A stretch of 64,000 nt of DNA from JBCCOW01 sp038749105 (GTDB lineage Bacteria > Planctomycetota > Phycisphaerae > Phycisphaerales > Phycisphaeraceae), in NCBI GenBank assembly GCA_038749105.1, contig JBCDIM010000001.1, positions 62,001-126,000 on the forward strand, read 5' to 3'. Each line of letters starts with the position of its first letter. Within the stretch, counting starts at the first letter, position 1. Position numbers and translations under genes: made by a program. This document shows positions 8,826 through 18,600 of the stretch, piece after piece. The notes beneath the pieces are model-generated. The model had not been told where the DNA came from. It made no database searches and saw only the letters and a list, made by a program, of their open reading frames with translations.

Positions 8826-10205
8826 CTACTTCTTCCAGATCGCTCCGGGGTTGTCCGGCTGCACCGTCGCACCTACTTCAACCTCTTCGATCCACCGGTC
8901 TAGAGCTTCACGCATCTGGTCGGCACGCGACGGCTCATCGGCCGAGAGATCGTTTGCCTCCGACAGGTCGTTGCCGAGGTGAAACAGATACTCCCGCAGC
9001 TTGTTGTTGTCGGTGACCCGGACAAACTTCCACGGCCCGTCACGCATCGCCCAACGCGCCTTCTGGCCCCAGAACACAACCCGCGGCTCGGCCTGAGCCC
9101 TCCCCTCCAGAAGCGGCAGCAGGTCCTGCCCATCCAGCGTGAGCCCGTCGGGCGTCTCAACCCCAGCGAGCGCCATCGCTGTCGGCATCAGGTCGAACGT
9201 CATCACCAGGGCATCCGACTCGACACCAGGCTCGATCCGACCGGGCCAGTACGCGATCCCCGGCACACGGTGGCCCCCCTCGAAGACATGGCCCTTGCGC
9301 GCCCGCAGCGATCCCTTGTTGCCGTGCTTCGTCGGGCCGTTGTCCGACACAAAGAACACCAGCGTGTTTTCCGCGAGCCCCTCCTCCTTGAGCACCCGAA
9401 GCAGCTCGCCCACCCCGCGGTCCATCGACTCCATCATCTCGCGGTAAGCCCGCGGGATCTGTTTCTCCGGGGCCCGCTTCTTCATCCCGTCGACCGTCCG
9501 CAGCACGGCATCGTTCGGGCCTTGATACGGGTAGTGCGGCGATTGATGCGCGATGTAAAGAAAGAACGGCGCGTCCTTATTCGCCTTCACAAAATGGACC
9601 GCGTGCTTGTTGATCAGGTCGGTGACGTAGCCGGGCTCGTCTTCGATCCGATCCTGGTTCCACCAATCGAGCGTGTTGGCTTCATCGACATGTGAGTGGA
9701 AGTCGATGTTGCCGCTGATGTAGCCGCGGAACACATCGAAGCCCTGGTGGATCGGGTTGTATTGGGGCTTGTAGCCCAGGTGCCACTTACCGATCAGGCC
9801 CGTCCGGTAGCCGGCCTGTTTCATCGCGTCGGCGATGGTGAACTCCGAGAGCTGGAGGCCATGGTTGTGGGTCCAGTGCTTGGGGCTGGACTTGACGACC
9901 GCCGAGAGGCCGCTGCGCTGCTGGTATCGGCCGGTCAGCAGGGCCGCACGGGTCGGGCTGCACACCGAGCCGTTGGAGTGGAAGTCGGTGAAGCGCATCC
10001 CGCCCGCCGCCATCGCGTCGAGGTGCGGCGTCTGGTACCGGTCGTTGCCGTAGCAGCTGAGGTCGGCGTAGCCGAGATCGTCCGCCATGATGATGACGAT
10101 GTTGGGCCGATCATCACCGGCCGGTTGGGCGGGCGGTGCGTCCTGCGCAAACGCACACCCCGCCAACAACAGCAATGACAACACGGACGCTAGATGCCTG
10201 AACAT
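8826..10205 (-). CDS. S1 sulfatase, probable lipoprotein
   Basis: A 459-residue sulfatase with a signal segment ending LLLLAGC (lipobox), PNIVIIMADDLGYADLSCYG (metal-binding Asp pair) and CSPTR at 82-86 (formylglycine signature). GKWHLGY and FVSDNGPT follow. ATG 10205 has AAGGAG 8 bases upstream, lying within the end of the preceding gene, which stops 5 bases away. The two genes are therefore an operon on the minus strand. The closest pattern is arylsulfatase A / N-acetylgalactosamine-6-sulfatase-like, but the true substrate is unknown. Confidence 0.92.
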   Translation of the reverse strand: MFRHLASVLSLLLLAGCAFAQDAPPAQPAGDDRPNIVIIMADDLGYADLSCYGNDRYQTPHLDAMAAGGMRFTDFHSNGSVCSPTRAALLTGRYQQRSGLSAVVKSSPKHWTHNHGLQLSEFTIADAMKQAGYRTGLIGKWHLGYKPQYNPIHQGFDVFRGYISGNIDFHSHVDEANTLDWWNQDRIEDEPGYVTDLINKHAVHFVKANKDAPFFLYIAHQSPHYPYQGPNDAVLRTVDGMKKRAPEKQIPRAYREMMESMDRGVGELLRVLKEEGLAENTLVFFVSDNGPTKHGNKGSLRARKGHVFEGGHRVPGIAYWPGRIEPGVESDALVMTFDLMPTAMALAGVETPDGLTLDGQDLLPLLEGRAQAEPRVVFWGQKARWAMRDGPWKFVRVTDNNKLREYLFHLGNDLSEANDLSADEPSRADQMREALDRWIEEVEVGATVQPDNPGAIWKK

Positions 10206-10210
10206 AATCG

Positions 10211-12391
10211 CTACTCCTTGGGATCGTCTAAGAGTTCAACCTTGATGTGACTCGGCCGGTCAAGCCGACGCTCGAGCCAGACCACACTTCCCCCACCAGC
10301 CACCGCGTGCCGGAACGCATGAGCGGCAAGCCGCTCGCCATCGATCGAAACGCAGACCGAGCCCGGCGCCCAGCCGTCGATCAGAAACACCGGATTGATC
10401 AGCGGCTCGGACGCGCTGATCTCGAACGCGACTTCACGCACCGCGCGGCCGGCCGCCAAACGCAGCCCACGCTCGTAAGGCGCCGGACCCACATACGACA
10501 CACCTGGGCTCGCAGGCTTGATCGCCACCTCCGCCAGCCACGACTTCACCTCGGCCCGCGCGGCCGCATCGTCGTCCGCACCCGTCAGGCCCACCAGCAT
10601 CGCGTACGTCCGCTGCTTAGGCCCGACCGGCCAAACCTCGCCCGCCTGCCCCGTGGTCACCGAGATCAACGCGACATGCTTCGGCTCCCGCAGGTACTCC
10701 GCACCGATCCATTCACGGTTGTCATACGGCTGCTTCATCACCGGCCAATGCGAGAACCCACCGAAGTCGAGCAGCCCCTCGGGGCTCAACAGCTCCGGGC
10801 TCTTCGATCGGCTGCGCAGCTCCCAGTCGCTCCCGAACTTCAGCGGAGCCGTCGGGTTCAGCAACGCGTCCCACCGCGCCTCCTGAGGGAACGCGATGTA
10901 CGGGCTCGGCCAAGGCTCCCGCATGTTCGCGCGGGTGATGACCGCCGACCAGGCATCGGAGTTGTGCCGCCACTGATCGACGTTGTCATAGCCGGCGAGG
11001 TCCCAGGTGTAGTCCTCGCGTTCGTCGTCTTCGAGGCCGAAGACGCTCAGCGCCCGCTGCCTCAGGTAGTCGTGGGTGCGCACGCCCCCGCCCGTGGCGA
11101 CCATGAGCTCGGCCAGCTCGTGCCCCCACTTGTGGAACGTCTCGTGGTCTTCTAACGGCGGGCTATAAACCACTTTCCGCACGCCCGTGCCGTCGGGGTA
11201 GAACGTGAAGACCTCCTTGACCGTCGGGCGGATCGTCGGGTGGTTGTTCCACCAGCGGTACGCGCTGTCGATCAGCACATAATCCCACTCCACCACGACC
11301 TGGGCCGCGTTGGACTCCACGACCCTTGCCGTGCTGTACCGCAGCAGGTGGTCGGACATCGGCTCGTTGCACCCCACCGTGTCCCCGCCCCAAATCTCGA
11401 CGAACTCGTAGCTCACCGCGGACCGGTCGTCGAGGTGCCACCACGGCACGTAGTTGGCCTCGGACCAGAACACGAACTTTGTATCCGAGTGAGACGCCCG
11501 CTCATCGAACGTCACCACCACCGCATCCCCCGTATAGCCCGCCCAGGTGTACGGCCGAGCCTTCGCCGCGAAACCCGTCTGCGAGTCGTCGCGATCCGCC
11601 GCCGGCATCGCAACAACGCGCGGCAGCTCAAAGCTCATCGGCTCGGCCTTCACACCCTTCACCCGCTGGCCGTAGACGCCAAGATAGAACGCGGTATCGG
11701 CCGACAGCGGCAGCGTGGGCAGCTCCGTCCAACCGGTTACCCATCGGCCGTCGATCTCACGCCGGTCCGCAAACTGCAAGTGCAAGGCACCACCCGCCTG
11801 GTTCCGGATCACCCGCAGTTCAGGGGTATCGTTCCGCAGTCGGATAACACCCTCCGCCAAGTCAAGACCGAGCCGGTCCGGATCGCCCTCGAGCTTGCTG
11901 TCTTGGAGATTTAGCGGCGGGATCTCCAGCTTCTGACCCTGCCATCGGCCCCGCATCCTGACGACTAGCTGACCATCGACCAGCGTCCGCTCGAGCCGTA
12001 TATAGCTCCCGCCATCGGGCTCGCCTTCGGTCTCAACAATCAAGACCAAACCAGCCGCCTGACCATTAAACGCCGGCAGCGGCATCCGGATGTCGAGATG
12101 CCCGGCAAGTGGCTCCGGAGTCCGGTACGCGCGGAACGACTTAGGAGCCCTTTCAATAAGCAAACGGTCGTTCACGGCACGGAATGGCGATACATTCCCG
12201 CGCGGCTTAGGGCTCCACTCGACCCAACCCGAATAGCCGGGGATAGCCAAGACACCACTTGGAGCAGACGACGCGCTTGCCGACCCAACCACCAGCGCGC
12301 TCAAAACGAGTGCGACCGCCAACACACACAGGAATGGCGCACGGGACAAGCCATCCTCCACGGGGTGACGCAGCAGCACGCATTCAGGCAT
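10211..12391 (-). CDS. Secreted protein of unknown function next to sulfatase
   Basis: Up to 726 residues. The signal peptide (FLCVLAVALVLSALVVGSASA) begins late, and TTG 12349, with GGAGG 5 bases before it, gives a neater start than ATG 12391. The N-terminal third looks like a beta-sandwich (LamG-like) domain. The middle is rich in aromatic and charged residues (YVPWWHLDDRSAVSYEF, YRWWNNHPTIRPTVKEVF) in the way of a carbohydrate-active beta-sandwich or lyase. I cannot assign it to a known CAZy family. It is the first gene of a two-gene operon with the sulfatase at 8826-10205, which suggests a role on the same sulfated polysaccharide. Confidence 0.8.
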   Translation of the reverse strand: MPECVLLRHPVEDGLSRAPFLCVLAVALVLSALVVGSASASSAPSGVLAIPGYSGWVEWSPKPRGNVSPFRAVNDRLLIERAPKSFRAYRTPEPLAGHLDIRMPLPAFNGQAAGLVLIVETEGEPDGGSYIRLERTLVDGQLVVRMRGRWQGQKLEIPPLNLQDSKLEGDPDRLGLDLAEGVIRLRNDTPELRVIRNQAGGALHLQFADRREIDGRWVTGWTELPTLPLSADTAFYLGVYGQRVKGVKAEPMSFELPRVVAMPAADRDDSQTGFAAKARPYTWAGYTGDAVVVTFDERASHSDTKFVFWSEANYVPWWHLDDRSAVSYEFVEIWGGDTVGCNEPMSDHLLRYSTARVVESNAAQVVVEWDYVLIDSAYRWWNNHPTIRPTVKEVFTFYPDGTGVRKVVYSPPLEDHETFHKWGHELAELMVATGGGVRTHDYLRQRALSVFGLEDDEREDYTWDLAGYDNVDQWRHNSDAWSAVITRANMREPWPSPYIAFPQEARWDALLNPTAPLKFGSDWELRSRSKSPELLSPEGLLDFGGFSHWPVMKQPYDNREWIGAEYLREPKHVALISVTTGQAGEVWPVGPKQRTYAMLVGLTGADDDAAARAEVKSWLAEVAIKPASPGVSYVGPAPYERGLRLAAGRAVREVAFEISASEPLINPVFLIDGWAPGSVCVSIDGERLAAHAFRHAVAGGGSVVWLERRLDRPSHIKVELLDDPKE

Positions 12392-12436
12392 AAGCCATGG
12401 TCCAGAACAGATAATAAAGCGAAGAAACTAAACTTG

Positions 12437-12477
12437 AACTAAAATTTTAGTTTACTTTTAAGGCCAAGTAAAGTCAA
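12437..12477 (-). promoter_or_regulatory. Promoter with perfect 16-base palindrome
   Basis: On the minus strand TTGACT (12477-12472) is 17 bases from TAAACT (12454-12449). The -10 overlaps AACTAAAATTTTAGTT (12437-12452), a perfect palindrome. It drives the 10211-12391 / sulfatase operon. The -10 hexamer and following CTT/AAG context match the promoter at 3559-3564, but the palindrome differs from it and is not CG-centred. Confidence 0.6.
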
Positions 12478-13095
12478 GGGCTGCATAGGCTCTGTATGGT
12501 TCGCTCTCGAGCTAGCTCAAGACTATTTAAACCTAATATCAGTAATTACTAACGAACACATGAAGCCCGACTTCGAACTCGGAGAAGCGGCAGAAAACGA
12601 GGCCAAACGAAGGCCCGGAATGGGGGTGCGAACCGCACAACATCGCTGATGCACCACCCACTCAGGCCCACACAACGACCGTCGTTGGATCCGGTCCATA
12701 TAAGCTCGAGGTCGTACGCGATCCGACCCGATGCAGCAGCAGGGCTGGGGCTGGCTTGACTGAGCTACGAGAACACTACACCTTTCTCAAGCTTTTCTCC
12801 TCAGGGCGAACGGCCTCGCAACAGGCTTGCCAATACTCGACCTTTTTCGCGGCCCGGCAGCCCAAAATCAGTACTAGAAATAAATTACGAAACTTACCCA
12901 CAGGTCAATTTTGAATCTGCCCGTACGGTCATATTTACTCACTGCAATTCGAGGTAATGCTATATCAGTGGTAGCCGCTTCCCTCTGGCTCTTTGATATG
13001 TAATATCTCGCGGGACCGCCCCTTAAACGATGCAAACGGCCGAGCGATTCGTTAGTGACCTCTTCCCCGTCTTGCTGTTTCCCTTGGAGCCTGTG
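12478..13095. other. Intergenic stretch, mostly featureless
   Basis: About 600 bases between two divergent units with no supported gene. A possible promoter for the beta-helix gene is TTGAAT (12911-12916), 17 bases, TTTACT (12934-12939), with the palindrome CCGTACGG (12921-12928) in the spacer. GATAT-N3-ATATC lies at 12994-13006. The rest shows nothing I can name. Confidence 0.4.
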
Positions 13096-15621
13096 ATGTT
13101 TAAGAATCGCCTTGTAACTCATTTCGCTTTGGCTTTCGCCATCCCGTTTACATCGCTTACTCCGACGCATGCGGAAGACGTGGTCCCGCCAAACCAAGCG
13201 GTCAACGAAGCGGTCATCTCTGACTACGAAGCGGATCAAGCCCGCAACCTACAACGGGACAATCCCAACTATGTCGCACCCGCCGTCACCTGGAACCAGG
13301 GCATCGGCCGTGTCGTCCACGTGAACCCATGGCATCTACAGGCGACGGATCAGGGCACTGGCGAGCGTGACCGCCCGTTCAGAACCGTCAAGGCTGCGGT
13401 CAAAGCCGCGGACGACAGCAAGCGAGCCAACATCGGCACTCGCCTGCTGCTGCACCCCGGCGTGTACCGCGAGCCTTTGCTGCTGCCCGGCTGGGTTAAG
13501 ACTCGGGACACCGATGCACCGCTGATCATCGAAGGCGTCCGTGATGTCAACGGTCGCGGCGTGGTGTTCACCGGGTCGGACACGTGGGTCGATGGCTGGC
13601 AGGCCGACGCCGAGACGCCGGGGCTGTTCTGGCATGCCTGGCCCCACGACTGGGGAACGGCCGCCGACCCGTGGGGCGACCTGAAGATGGGGGATCAGCA
13701 ACGCATGAAGCCGTTAGCCCGCCGCTACGAGATGGTCCGTGCGCGGGGCGAGATCTTTCGGCAGGTGCTCGACCGGGCCGAGCTCGAAGAAGGTCGGTAC
13801 TTCGTCGATGAGACGGAAGACAAGCTCTGGCTCCACTTGCCTGAGGGCCAGACACCGGGCGAGATCGAGCCCGAGGTTGCCCAGCGATGGCTGATGCTTC
13901 AGGTCATTGGTCGACGCAACGTCACCCTGAAAGGCCTAACCGTCGAAGGCACGGCCAACGGGCCCGCCCGATGGAACATCACGCTCTGGGATAACCACGA
14001 CCTGACCATCGAGGACTTTACGACTCGCGAGAACAACGGTGGCGGCATCAGCATGGCCAAGACCGAACACCTGACGCTCCGCAACTTCTCGAGCCTGCGC
14101 AACGGCCTGAGCGGCGGCGGCATGACCAAGTGCCGGCAAGTCCTCGCCGAGAACCTCAACCTGTCGTTCAATAACTGGCGCGGCGACTGGGCCGGCTTCC
14201 GTGGCTGGGACCCCGCGGGCATGAAGGCGTTGTCTATCCGCGACGCGCTGTTCCGCAATGTGCACGTCGAGGGCAACAAATCGCACGGCCTCTGGCTCGA
14301 CTACGACCACCGCCGCGTCGTCGTGGAAAACCTCCTCTCGATCAACAACGCGCGCCACGGCATCTTCATCGAAGCCAACCCCGGCCCCGTCACCCTGCGC
14401 AACTCGGTCATCACCGGCAACGAATACGGGATCGAATTCGCCAACACGATCAATACGACGATCGAGAACTGCATCGTTTTCGACAACCGCCGTGCACAGA
14501 TCGACTACTACGACAATCCCGGCCGACGGTGGATCGATCGCTTCGACGGGCGTGAAGGAGTGGTCGAGATCGCCGATGTCACGCTGATCAACAACGTCTT
14601 CGCGTCGATTAACACCGAGGCACCGCTGATCAATGCCATGATGCGTGAGAGCATCTGGGACTCGAAAACGACCGACGGCAACCTCTGGTTCAGCGTCTCG
14701 CCGGAAGACGCCTTCTACGTCGCTGGCCTCGGCTACGCGTTTGACACCTGGCAACGGCTGACCGGCACGTCACTCACCGACCGTTTCGCCGACCCGATGA
14801 TGGCCGGGGAAGCGACCGACGGGCTGAGCTTCGCCGACGATAGCCCGCTGCTGCAACGAGAAACATGGCCCCAAAAAGAGGTCGCCGAGATTGGCTTGAA
14901 TGCAATCACGGACCGCGTGGCGGCGCGGATCCGTGCGTCTTGGACCCGGCCCTACCCACGCCTCGCAGACGCGAACGGCGATGCCTTTACGCCCATCGAC
15001 CTGACCGGCGTCGCCAACCGTCCGCTTGTCGGCGACAACGCCTGGATCGGGATCGACCTGCACCAGATCGAGCCTGGCAAGCACAGCTTCCACGGCGTCC
15101 CTTTTGTCGTTGGGGCACCGAACTCCAATGGCGACATCGGCGTCATGCTGCTCTCCGATCAGTTCACCGACACCGCGGGCCGACCGCTGCCTCGAACTGT
15201 TGAACTGCCGGTGGAGGCCAAGGCTCAAGCCATCTACGTTCTGCATGCCTGCGGCTACGCACCGAACCGCGAGACCATCGCCAAGTACACGCTCGTCTAT
15301 GAAGACGGCAGTGCGCACGCAATGAACATCGACGTGCTTGGGGGCGATGTTGGCAACGCCGGGGCCGACATGATCGACCCGCTCGTTGCGGTCTCGGAGA
15401 TCCAGGACTGGTGGCCGCTGTTCCACCATTTTGAATCAACGCACGCCCGGCATGTACTCCTCGCGGACAAGGACAACCCGCTGAAAGACCCGCGTTATCT
15501 GTACACACTGGAGCTGGTCAACCCGTCTCCCGAGAAGCGTGTCCGAGCGTTCCGAGCCGAGTCGATCCCTGAGACTAAAGCGACGCTGATGCTCCTTGGT
15601 GTGACCGCCCACACGCATTGA
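13096..15621 (+). CDS. Secreted right-handed beta-helix protein, probable polysaccharide lyase/hydrolase
   Basis: An 841-residue protein. ATG 13096 has GGAG 6 bases upstream and opens a signal peptide (LVTHFALAFAIPFTSLTPTHA). After a pectate-lyase-like entry (DRPFRTVKAAVKAA, LLLHPGVYREPL), residues about 250-500 are short beta-helix coils such as NVTLKGLTVEG, HLTLRNFSSLRN, PVTLRNSVITGN and TTIENCIVFDN. The C-terminal 300 residues form a separate domain. Proteins of this kind degrade uronic-acid or galactan polysaccharides, but the family and bond are not evident. It is related to the 38609-40366 protein: both carry W-P-x-DWG, GW-x-PAG-x-K and GLWLD segments. It stands alone on the plus strand beside the GH2-like gene. 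Confidence 0.82.
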   Translation: MFKNRLVTHFALAFAIPFTSLTPTHAEDVVPPNQAVNEAVISDYEADQARNLQRDNPNYVAPAVTWNQGIGRVVHVNPWHLQATDQGTGERDRPFRTVKAAVKAADDSKRANIGTRLLLHPGVYREPLLLPGWVKTRDTDAPLIIEGVRDVNGRGVVFTGSDTWVDGWQADAETPGLFWHAWPHDWGTAADPWGDLKMGDQQRMKPLARRYEMVRARGEIFRQVLDRAELEEGRYFVDETEDKLWLHLPEGQTPGEIEPEVAQRWLMLQVIGRRNVTLKGLTVEGTANGPARWNITLWDNHDLTIEDFTTRENNGGGISMAKTEHLTLRNFSSLRNGLSGGGMTKCRQVLAENLNLSFNNWRGDWAGFRGWDPAGMKALSIRDALFRNVHVEGNKSHGLWLDYDHRRVVVENLLSINNARHGIFIEANPGPVTLRNSVITGNEYGIEFANTINTTIENCIVFDNRRAQIDYYDNPGRRWIDRFDGREGVVEIADVTLINNVFASINTEAPLINAMMRESIWDSKTTDGNLWFSVSPEDAFYVAGLGYAFDTWQRLTGTSLTDRFADPMMAGEATDGLSFADDSPLLQRETWPQKEVAEIGLNAITDRVAARIRASWTRPYPRLADANGDAFTPIDLTGVANRPLVGDNAWIGIDLHQIEPGKHSFHGVPFVVGAPNSNGDIGVMLLSDQFTDTAGRPLPRTVELPVEAKAQAIYVLHACGYAPNRETIAKYTLVYEDGSAHAMNIDVLGGDVGNAGADMIDPLVAVSEIQDWWPLFHHFESTHARHVLLADKDNPLKDPRYLYTLELVNPSPEKRVRAFRAESIPETKATLMLLGVTAHTH

Positions 15622-15663
15622 TTCGGTGCGTCATCGTCTAATCCAAGCGCGAGGTCCGCGTAC

Positions 15664-18600
15664 TCACCACCGGTAGTAGCGGTAAGGGTCATCGCCGTAG
15701 TCAAACTTCGTGCGGTAGTCCGGGTGATACATGCCGCGGTGGGTGCCGAGCAGCGACACGTCGATGAGCCGCAGCGTGGAGGCGTCCTTCGCCATCACAC
15801 CGCCGGAACCGAAGCGGTCGAAGATACGGATCCGCAGCTGGTTTTCGCCGGCCTTCAAGAGCGTCGCAGGCACGCGGTACTGGCGAGGCACCGACCAGTG
15901 CGCGTCGGCCTCCAGGCCGGTCGAGCCGATCTTCTGTCCGTTGATGAAGACCGTATCGAAGTCATCGAGCGGCCCAAGCTCGATGACGTGGTCACGCTCC
16001 GCGGCTTGCTCAGACAGCGTGAAAGAACGGCCGACAACCCACTCACCGTCGCTGCCGGCACCGGGCATGCCCGACCGGTCGATCGCGTTGGGCATAGACA
16101 CGGGCACGCCGAAGCTGCCCGCCGATTGCCACAGCAGCTGCACCGCGCGGCTGGAGATGCCCGGGTCGGCGTGTGCTTCACTGATCCGCTTGGCGGGTTC
16201 CAGGCGGAGGGTCTGTTCGATCCGCCAGCCGTCTCCACCGAGCGCGACCTCACCGCGACGACGGCCGCGAGGATCAAGGAACCATGCGTCGCCCATGAGT
16301 TCGACCCCGAGGTTTGCCAGCAGGTTCGTGATCGCGCGGGTGTGCCGCCAACGGGTGTACCGGAAATAGGGCTGAGCGTCGATGTCGAACCGGTCCGGGT
16401 CCCACTGCATTGCGATGACTCGGCCGTTGCCCACCCGCTTGATGCCGAGCAGACCCGTCACCAGCACTTCGTCGAGGCTGTCGTCGTCCAAAAGGGTCCA
16501 CTCAGTGGGGACGCGGAAACGTGTTTCTGACTGGCTGATTCCAACGGCAAGCGGATCCGCAGCAATGCCACGCGGACCATCGATGAGGGCGTTGCGGTAT
16601 TGAATACCGAAGGGGCCTGCCCCAGGCGTGCGGCGTGATACCAGCAGCACGTCGCCACCGGCCGCGAGGTGAGACTCTGCGCCGCTCGCCGCCGAGGGGT
16701 TGTCGGCCGCGAAGACAAGAAGCGGCTTGTTGACCGCATCTTCCGAGAGTACGGGGCCAACCATCGTCAGCCAAGACGGCGCATCGGCCTTCTCGCCAGC
16801 CCAACGGATCCCCCGCTGGGGAACGGCCCGCTCACGCTGAGCCGTGACATATGCGATCAACCGGGTCGCCACGTCTTGCGCCGCAGGGTCAGCAGCAGCC
16901 TGGTCCTCGAGGTCAAGGGTGCACAGCACCGCCACGCCGCGGCCAAGCCGCAGCTCCATCAGCGGGCTGTAGGCAAGGTCAAACTCGCCCTGAAGAATGG
17001 GACGCCAGCCGGACATATGGGGCTTCTCCACCGCGGCACTGCTCACACTGCCACGGTTACCCCAACGCCAGCCGTGCCAAGGCTTGTCGTGCTGATAAGG
17101 CACGTCTGCGCTCTTGGGATCCACCGCGTAGACCGGGCGCGGCTCGATGAGCGTGCCGGTCCCCGCCCAATCGCGCAGGTCCTCATGATCCAAGCCGTCG
17201 GTCATGGCGTGACCCGCACCGACCGGGAACGCCCTGCGAGACACGTGGGGGCTCACCCGGAAACCCCAGACCGACTTCAGTACGCCCGGGGTCTGCCCCA
17301 TCACAACCAGTCGGCCGCCGTCACGAACAAACGCCTCCAGGCCTTCAGGCAGATCGTCCGCTGACGTAATGGTCTTGCGGCCAAGGACGAGCACGCCCGA
17401 CTCCGGGACCGTCGGCGTGCTCGTGTATGGCACTTCCAGGGCGTCGAGCATCGCCGCGGTATCGCCAACCGCGTCCATCACATAAATGGCGGCCGACTCA
17501 GGGGCGAGCGCCAAGCGTGTGTCCGGCCAGACACGGAACGCAAACCGATCTTCGTGCTTCACGCCGGCGATCTCGGCCACCAAGCGAATCTCGCCATCTT
17601 GTCGCGAATCCACGCGCGGCAGATCTGCCTTGATCGCAAGGCGAACGTTCTCGGCTGGCTCGATTCGGCCTTCTCCGCCCCCTTCCGCGATACGAAGCCC
17701 GTCAACATGCACCGACCACTTAACGCTATAGCTGCCCGTGTTGCGGCCGTCATGGATCAAGACCGCGGTCTTCCCCAGCGAAGCCCCACCATTGAAGTTG
17801 TGCTTCTTGTCGGTGATCGCGCCGGTGTCGCCTTCGACATCCTCGCCAGCGATCCACGCCAGGGTCTCCCCGTTGTGATCCACAAGCGCTCGGGCAGCCG
17901 GCAGAAGTTGCGATTGCTCCTGTGAGATGATGAAAAACTCCTTCTTGGGGAGGCTTGGCACCCATTCGCCACGGCGTCCGGGGGCGAACGGCGTGAAGGA
18001 TTCGCTACCCGCAGGCTTAACCAAGAACGAGTTCGCGGCCCAAGGAACCAGGCCACCGGTCATGCCGAGCGTCCGCCAGCTGCGCCAGGTGTTTCTGATA
18101 AACAGCGCGGTCATCCGCTGCAGCACTGGGTCATAGTTCACCGGTTCTTGCAAGGCGTGCGTGTAGACCTCGCCCCCGGCATGGACCTCAGGGATCCACC
18201 GCCGATACCTGGGTGACTCTTGCGCGTAGGCCTCTGGTCCAAAGTAGATCGCACCGTATTCGGTGACCATTGGCTCGCTGTTGTACGAGCCCACTGTGCG
18301 TGAGCTCCAGCCCCCGCCGGCCTTGCCCCGCGTGAATGTGTTGTTCAGCGGGAGCCCGAACTCACCGGCCATGAAAGGGCGGTCGCCGGATTCTGACCAG
18401 GCGCTGAGCCATTCCTCACGCTCCTGGAGCGGAAGCAGGTTGAGGTACATGTTGGCGACCTGCACATCGCCCACAAAGCTACCGCTGTGTGCGTAGACCG
18501 GGCGAGTCGGGTCCACAGCCCGAATGCTGTCGAGCGCCTCAAGCCCCTTCTCCGCCCGCGTCCACCACCGCGGGTGTTCATCGCGGACATCGAGCATCTT

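Noticed and set aside
12610..12770. Possible tRNA pieces: a T-arm-like GGTGCGAACCGCAC and a reversed D-arm-like ACTGAGCTACGAG.
   Set aside because: No cloverleaf forms, the spacing is wrong and no acceptor stem pairs.
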